A stretch of 64,000 bases of DNA from Pseudomonas sp. ANT_J12 (GTDB lineage Bacteria; Pseudomonadota; Gammaproteobacteria; Pseudomonadales; Pseudomonadaceae). The notes under the pieces are model-generated. The model did no database searches and was not told the origin of the DNA. It saw only the letters and a program-made list of their open reading frames with translations. Location: assembly GCF_008370045.1 (NCBI RefSeq), contig NZ_VOBN01000013.1, positions 1 through 64,000 of the forward strand. Direction: 5' to 3'. This document shows, in pieces, positions 61,560 to 64,000 of the stretch. Position 1 is the stretch's first letter, and every line of letters starts with the position of its first letter. Position numbers and translations under genes: made by a program.

Positions 61560-62936
61560 TCAGGCCGCCGAACCCGGTTCAGCTTGCCGGTTCAGGCGTG
61601 TCAACAGCAGCCGATCCAGGACCCATACGACCACCAGCGAAGCCCCCACCAACGGGAACAGCACCGCCAGCGCCAGCATGATCGCCACCCCGGTTTTCCA
61701 TTTCGGCAGGTCATGGCGCAGTGGTGGAACGCCGAATTTGCCTTGCGGACGACGCTTCCACCAGATCACCACGCCGCTGACCGCGCTGAGCAGAATCATC
61801 AGGCAGATCAGCAGCACGATGATCTGGTTGAACGCACCGAACATCTTGCCTTTATGCAACATCACGCCGATTTCCGTGGCGCGAGCGACGCTGCCGTATT
61901 GCTCGAAGCGCACGTCGGCGAGAACGTCGCCGGTGTATTGATCGACGTGCAGGGTGGCGTCGTTGCGCGGGTCATCGGCGAATACCGCGATGGTGAACAC
62001 GCCGGTGGCGGTGGTGGGCAGGGTGATGCTGTAGCCCGGCTCGACCTTGCGTTGCACGGCGATGTTCTGCACGTCTTGCAGGCTGATGGTCGGCGCGGCG
62101 GGACCGGCCGGTGCGGCGCCGTGGGCCATGTGTTCGGCGTGGTCGCCGGACATCGGCATCGGCGTGTTTTCCATCGCCCAAGGCACGGTCTGGCGCGTGG
62201 CGCTGTTGAGGCTGCGGGCTTCGACGTCGGACTTCGGCACGTTGTCCCACATCGCCGCCGGGAAGGTGTTCCAGACCTCGGCGTATTGCTTGCCCCAGAA
62301 CCCGGTCCAGGTCATGCCGCTGAGCAGCATCACCAGCAGGAAGGCGGCGCCCCAGAACCCGGTCACGGCGTGCAAATCACGCCACAACACGCGACCGCGA
62401 CTGCTGAGTCGTGGCCACAACACGCCGGCGTACTGACCTCGCGGCCACCACAGGAAAACCCCGGACACCACCAGCACCACGCCCCAGCCGGCGGCGAGTT
62501 CCACCAGCCGATCACCGACAGTGCCAATCATCAGCTCGCCGTGAATCGCCCGGGCGAGGGCTTGCAGGTTTTTCTTGGCGTCTTGCTCGCCGAGGATGTC
62601 GCCGTGGTACGGATCGATGAAGACGTTCAGCTCCTGGCCGCCGTTGATCACCACAAACTGCGCGCTACGTTCGGCGTTGATGGGCGGCAGGTATTGCTTG
62701 ATCTGACCTTGTGGATAAGCCGTTTTCACTCGCTTGAGCAGGTCGTCGGCGGACACCGTTTGATGCCCCGCCGGGACGTTCATCAGGCTGCCGTACATCA
62801 GCGGGTCGAGTTGCGGTTTGAACAGGTAGATGAGGCCGGTCAGGGCCAGCATGACCATGAACGGTGCGACGAATAATCCGGCGTAGAAATGCCAACGCCA
62901 GGCCAGGTTGTAGAAGTTGGGTTTGGGCTGTTTCAT
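61560..62936 (-). CDS. PepSY-domain inner-membrane protein
   Basis: A 458-residue PepSY-associated membrane protein with four main spans: WHFYAGLFVAPFMVMLALTG at the N-terminus, LVELAAGWGVVLVVSGVFLW near 160, a third near 205 and a C-terminal pair near 375-430. Two periplasmic PepSY regions lie between; the second is preceded by a His/Met-rich stretch (MENTPMPMSGDHAEHMAHG) that may bind copper. Such proteins often accompany TonB receptors and have been linked to metal reduction. ATG 62936 has GGAG upstream. The neighbouring OprC-like gene suggests a copper role. Confidence 0.8.
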   Translation of the reverse strand: MKQPKPNFYNLAWRWHFYAGLFVAPFMVMLALTGLIYLFKPQLDPLMYGSLMNVPAGHQTVSADDLLKRVKTAYPQGQIKQYLPPINAERSAQFVVINGGQELNVFIDPYHGDILGEQDAKKNLQALARAIHGELMIGTVGDRLVELAAGWGVVLVVSGVFLWWPRGQYAGVLWPRLSSRGRVLWRDLHAVTGFWGAAFLLVMLLSGMTWTGFWGKQYAEVWNTFPAAMWDNVPKSDVEARSLNSATRQTVPWAMENTPMPMSGDHAEHMAHGAAPAGPAAPTISLQDVQNIAVQRKVEPGYSITLPTTATGVFTIAVFADDPRNDATLHVDQYTGDVLADVRFEQYGSVARATEIGVMLHKGKMFGAFNQIIVLLICLMILLSAVSGVVIWWKRRPQGKFGVPPLRHDLPKWKTGVAIMLALAVLFPLVGASLVVVWVLDRLLLTRLNRQAEPGSAA

Positions 62937-62995
62937 CACGTGTGCTCCGCTTTGGCTTGGTTCTTTGTTGTTGTCCGGTGACTGCTGCGCAGTCG

Positions 62996-63084
62996 TTCGC
63001 GGGCGAGCCTCGTTCCTACAGGTCCAGGGTGTTCGCATCGTTTGTAAACGACACAAATCCGTAGGAGCGAGGCGTGCCCGCGAA
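62996..63084. repeat. Degenerate REPIN, CCTGTAGGAGCGAGGC family
   Basis: Arms TTCGCGGGCGAGCCTCG... and GTAGGAGCGAGGCGTGCCCG, each with one or two changes, between the PepSY and OprC-like genes. Confidence 0.8.
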
Positions 63085-63088
63085 GCTT

Positions 63089-64000
63089 TTAAAAGCTCAT
63101 ATCCACCTTGGTCCAGAGCGTGCGCCCCGGTTCGTTGATGGCTTGCGGGTCATTGGCCGGGTAGCCGAAACCGGCATTGCCCGCCAGGTTCAAATGCTCG
63201 GCGTAAGCCTTGCCGAACAGGTTGTCGACGCCGGTGCTGACCTTCCAGTTTTTGTTGATGCGGTACGCGCCGTTGAGCGAGAACACGCCGAAACCGGAGC
63301 TCTTGTCGAAGTCCTTGCCGACCACGTTGCCCTTGTTCTGGTCGATGCGGTTCTGCGCCGCCACCACGCGCCACAAGGCACCGGCGCTCCAGTTGTCTTC
63401 GCTGTAGGTCAGGCCGAAACGTGCGTCCAGCGGCGGCATTTGCGGCAGTGCCTTGCCGTCGCTGCTGTTCTTGCCCCAGGCGTAGGCCAGGGTCGCGTCG
63501 GCTTTCCAGTTCGAGGTCAATTTGTAAGCGGCCCCGAGTTCGCCGCCCATGATTCGCGCGTCGATGTTCTGCGCTTGTGACGTACTGCCCATCATCCCCG
63601 GCGTGTAGTTGAACAGGATGTAATCGCGCACCTGGCCGACGTAGCCCGAGGCCCAGGCTTCGAGGTCGTCGGTCTTGTATTGCAGGCCGAAGTCGAGCTG
63701 GGTGGTTTTTTCCGGTTTGATCGAGTCGAAGGCGTTCACCGAACCGGCGGCACCGGCATCCGGGGAAAACAGCTCCCAGTAATCCGGGAAGCGCTGGCTG
63801 TGACCGAGGCCGGCGTACAGCGTGGTCGGGCTGTCCGCCAAGTCGTGTTCATAGCGGACGAAACCGCTGGGCAGGGTGTCAGCGCGGGTTTTGTCGGCGG
63901 TCGGGTTCGGCATGCTCATCATCCCGGAACCGGTGCTCTGCCGATAATCCTTGGCCGAGGCACGGTCCACCCGCGCACCGGTAATCAGCCGATCACGGTC
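63089..64000 (-). CDS. oprC: TonB-dependent copper receptor (OprC-like), 3' part
   Basis: C-terminal ~303 residues of a TonB-dependent barrel; the 5' part lies beyond the window edge. ADKTRADTLPSGFVRYEHDL, a Met-rich loop (SGMMSMPNP) and the end WKVSTGVDNLFGKAYAEHLN...TKVDMSF agree with the OprC/NosA copper-receptor family. The partner PepSY gene is downstream, as beside oprC in P. aeruginosa. The metal assignment rests on family resemblance and the Met-rich loop. Confidence 0.78.
   Translation of the reverse strand, partial: DRDRLITGARVDRASAKDYRQSTGSGMMSMPNPTADKTRADTLPSGFVRYEHDLADSPTTLYAGLGHSQRFPDYWELFSPDAGAAGSVNAFDSIKPEKTTQLDFGLQYKTDDLEAWASGYVGQVRDYILFNYTPGMMGSTSQAQNIDARIMGGELGAAYKLTSNWKADATLAYAWGKNSSDGKALPQMPPLDARFGLTYSEDNWSAGALWRVVAAQNRIDQNKGNVVGKDFDKSSGFGVFSLNGAYRINKNWKVSTGVDNLFGKAYAEHLNLAGNAGFGYPANDPQAINEPGRTLWTKVDMSF

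Overview
The window is a stretch of Pseudomonas chromosome, most like the P. fluorescens group. It is GC-rich and densely coding. It carries several families of short interspersed palindromes (REP/REPIN-like) typical of that group, and its gene neighbourhoods match fluorescent pseudomonads: amaAB next to a braCDEFG operon, urtABCDE-ureDABC with GNAT genes between ureA and ureB, a separate ureEFGJ block beside a desT-like regulator, and a cbpA-cbpM pair. No rRNA, tRNA, CRISPR array, insertion sequence or phage was seen.

Layout. 0-4 kb: a lower-GC orphan Ig-like repeat protein, then nadE and pncB for NAD salvage. 3.7-7.9 kb: a LysR regulator divergent from amaB and amaA (L-pipecolate/lysine catabolism). 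8-13.3 kb: the branched-chain amino-acid ABC operon braCDEFG, preceded by a sigma-54 promoter and a phased repeat array. 13.3-14.15 kb: an 850-bp non-coding segment with clustered DnaA boxes and a diverged 376-bp-offset duplication. 14.1-17.4 kb: an SDR dehydrogenase, a cation-efflux protein and an AGE-family sugar isomerase. 17.5-20 kb: urease accessory genes ureE, ureF, ureG and ureJ. 20.3-35.3 kb: housekeeping and stress genes (DesT-like regulator, exported repeat protein, AsmA-like protein, ferritin-like protein, LysR, azoreductase, SMR exporter, lipase, EamA permease, AraC regulator, PsiF, AI-2E-type permease, Hsp70-like YegD, CbpA/CbpM, orphan histidine kinase).

35.4-55.8 kb: two very large plus-strand accessory genes bracket the minus-strand urease and urea-transport cluster. 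The first is a DUF6543/LRR/NEL-type toxin or effector interrupted by an in-frame TAA 67 codons before its natural end. The second encodes a 1497-residue protein built from seven tandem modules of about 210 residues, of no function I recognise. 55.8-60.9 kb: a metallophore-type uptake set (permease, binding protein, ATPase, TonB receptor) preceded by a Zur-like rather than Fur-like dyad. 61.2-64 kb: a small Cys-rich exported protein, a PepSY membrane protein and the 3' part of an OprC-like copper receptor running off the window.

Functionally, much of the window concerns nitrogen acquisition (urea import and hydrolysis, branched-chain amino acids, pipecolate). Two of these operons carry sigma-54 promoter matches, which suggests nitrogen control. 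The last 8 kb concerns metal uptake.
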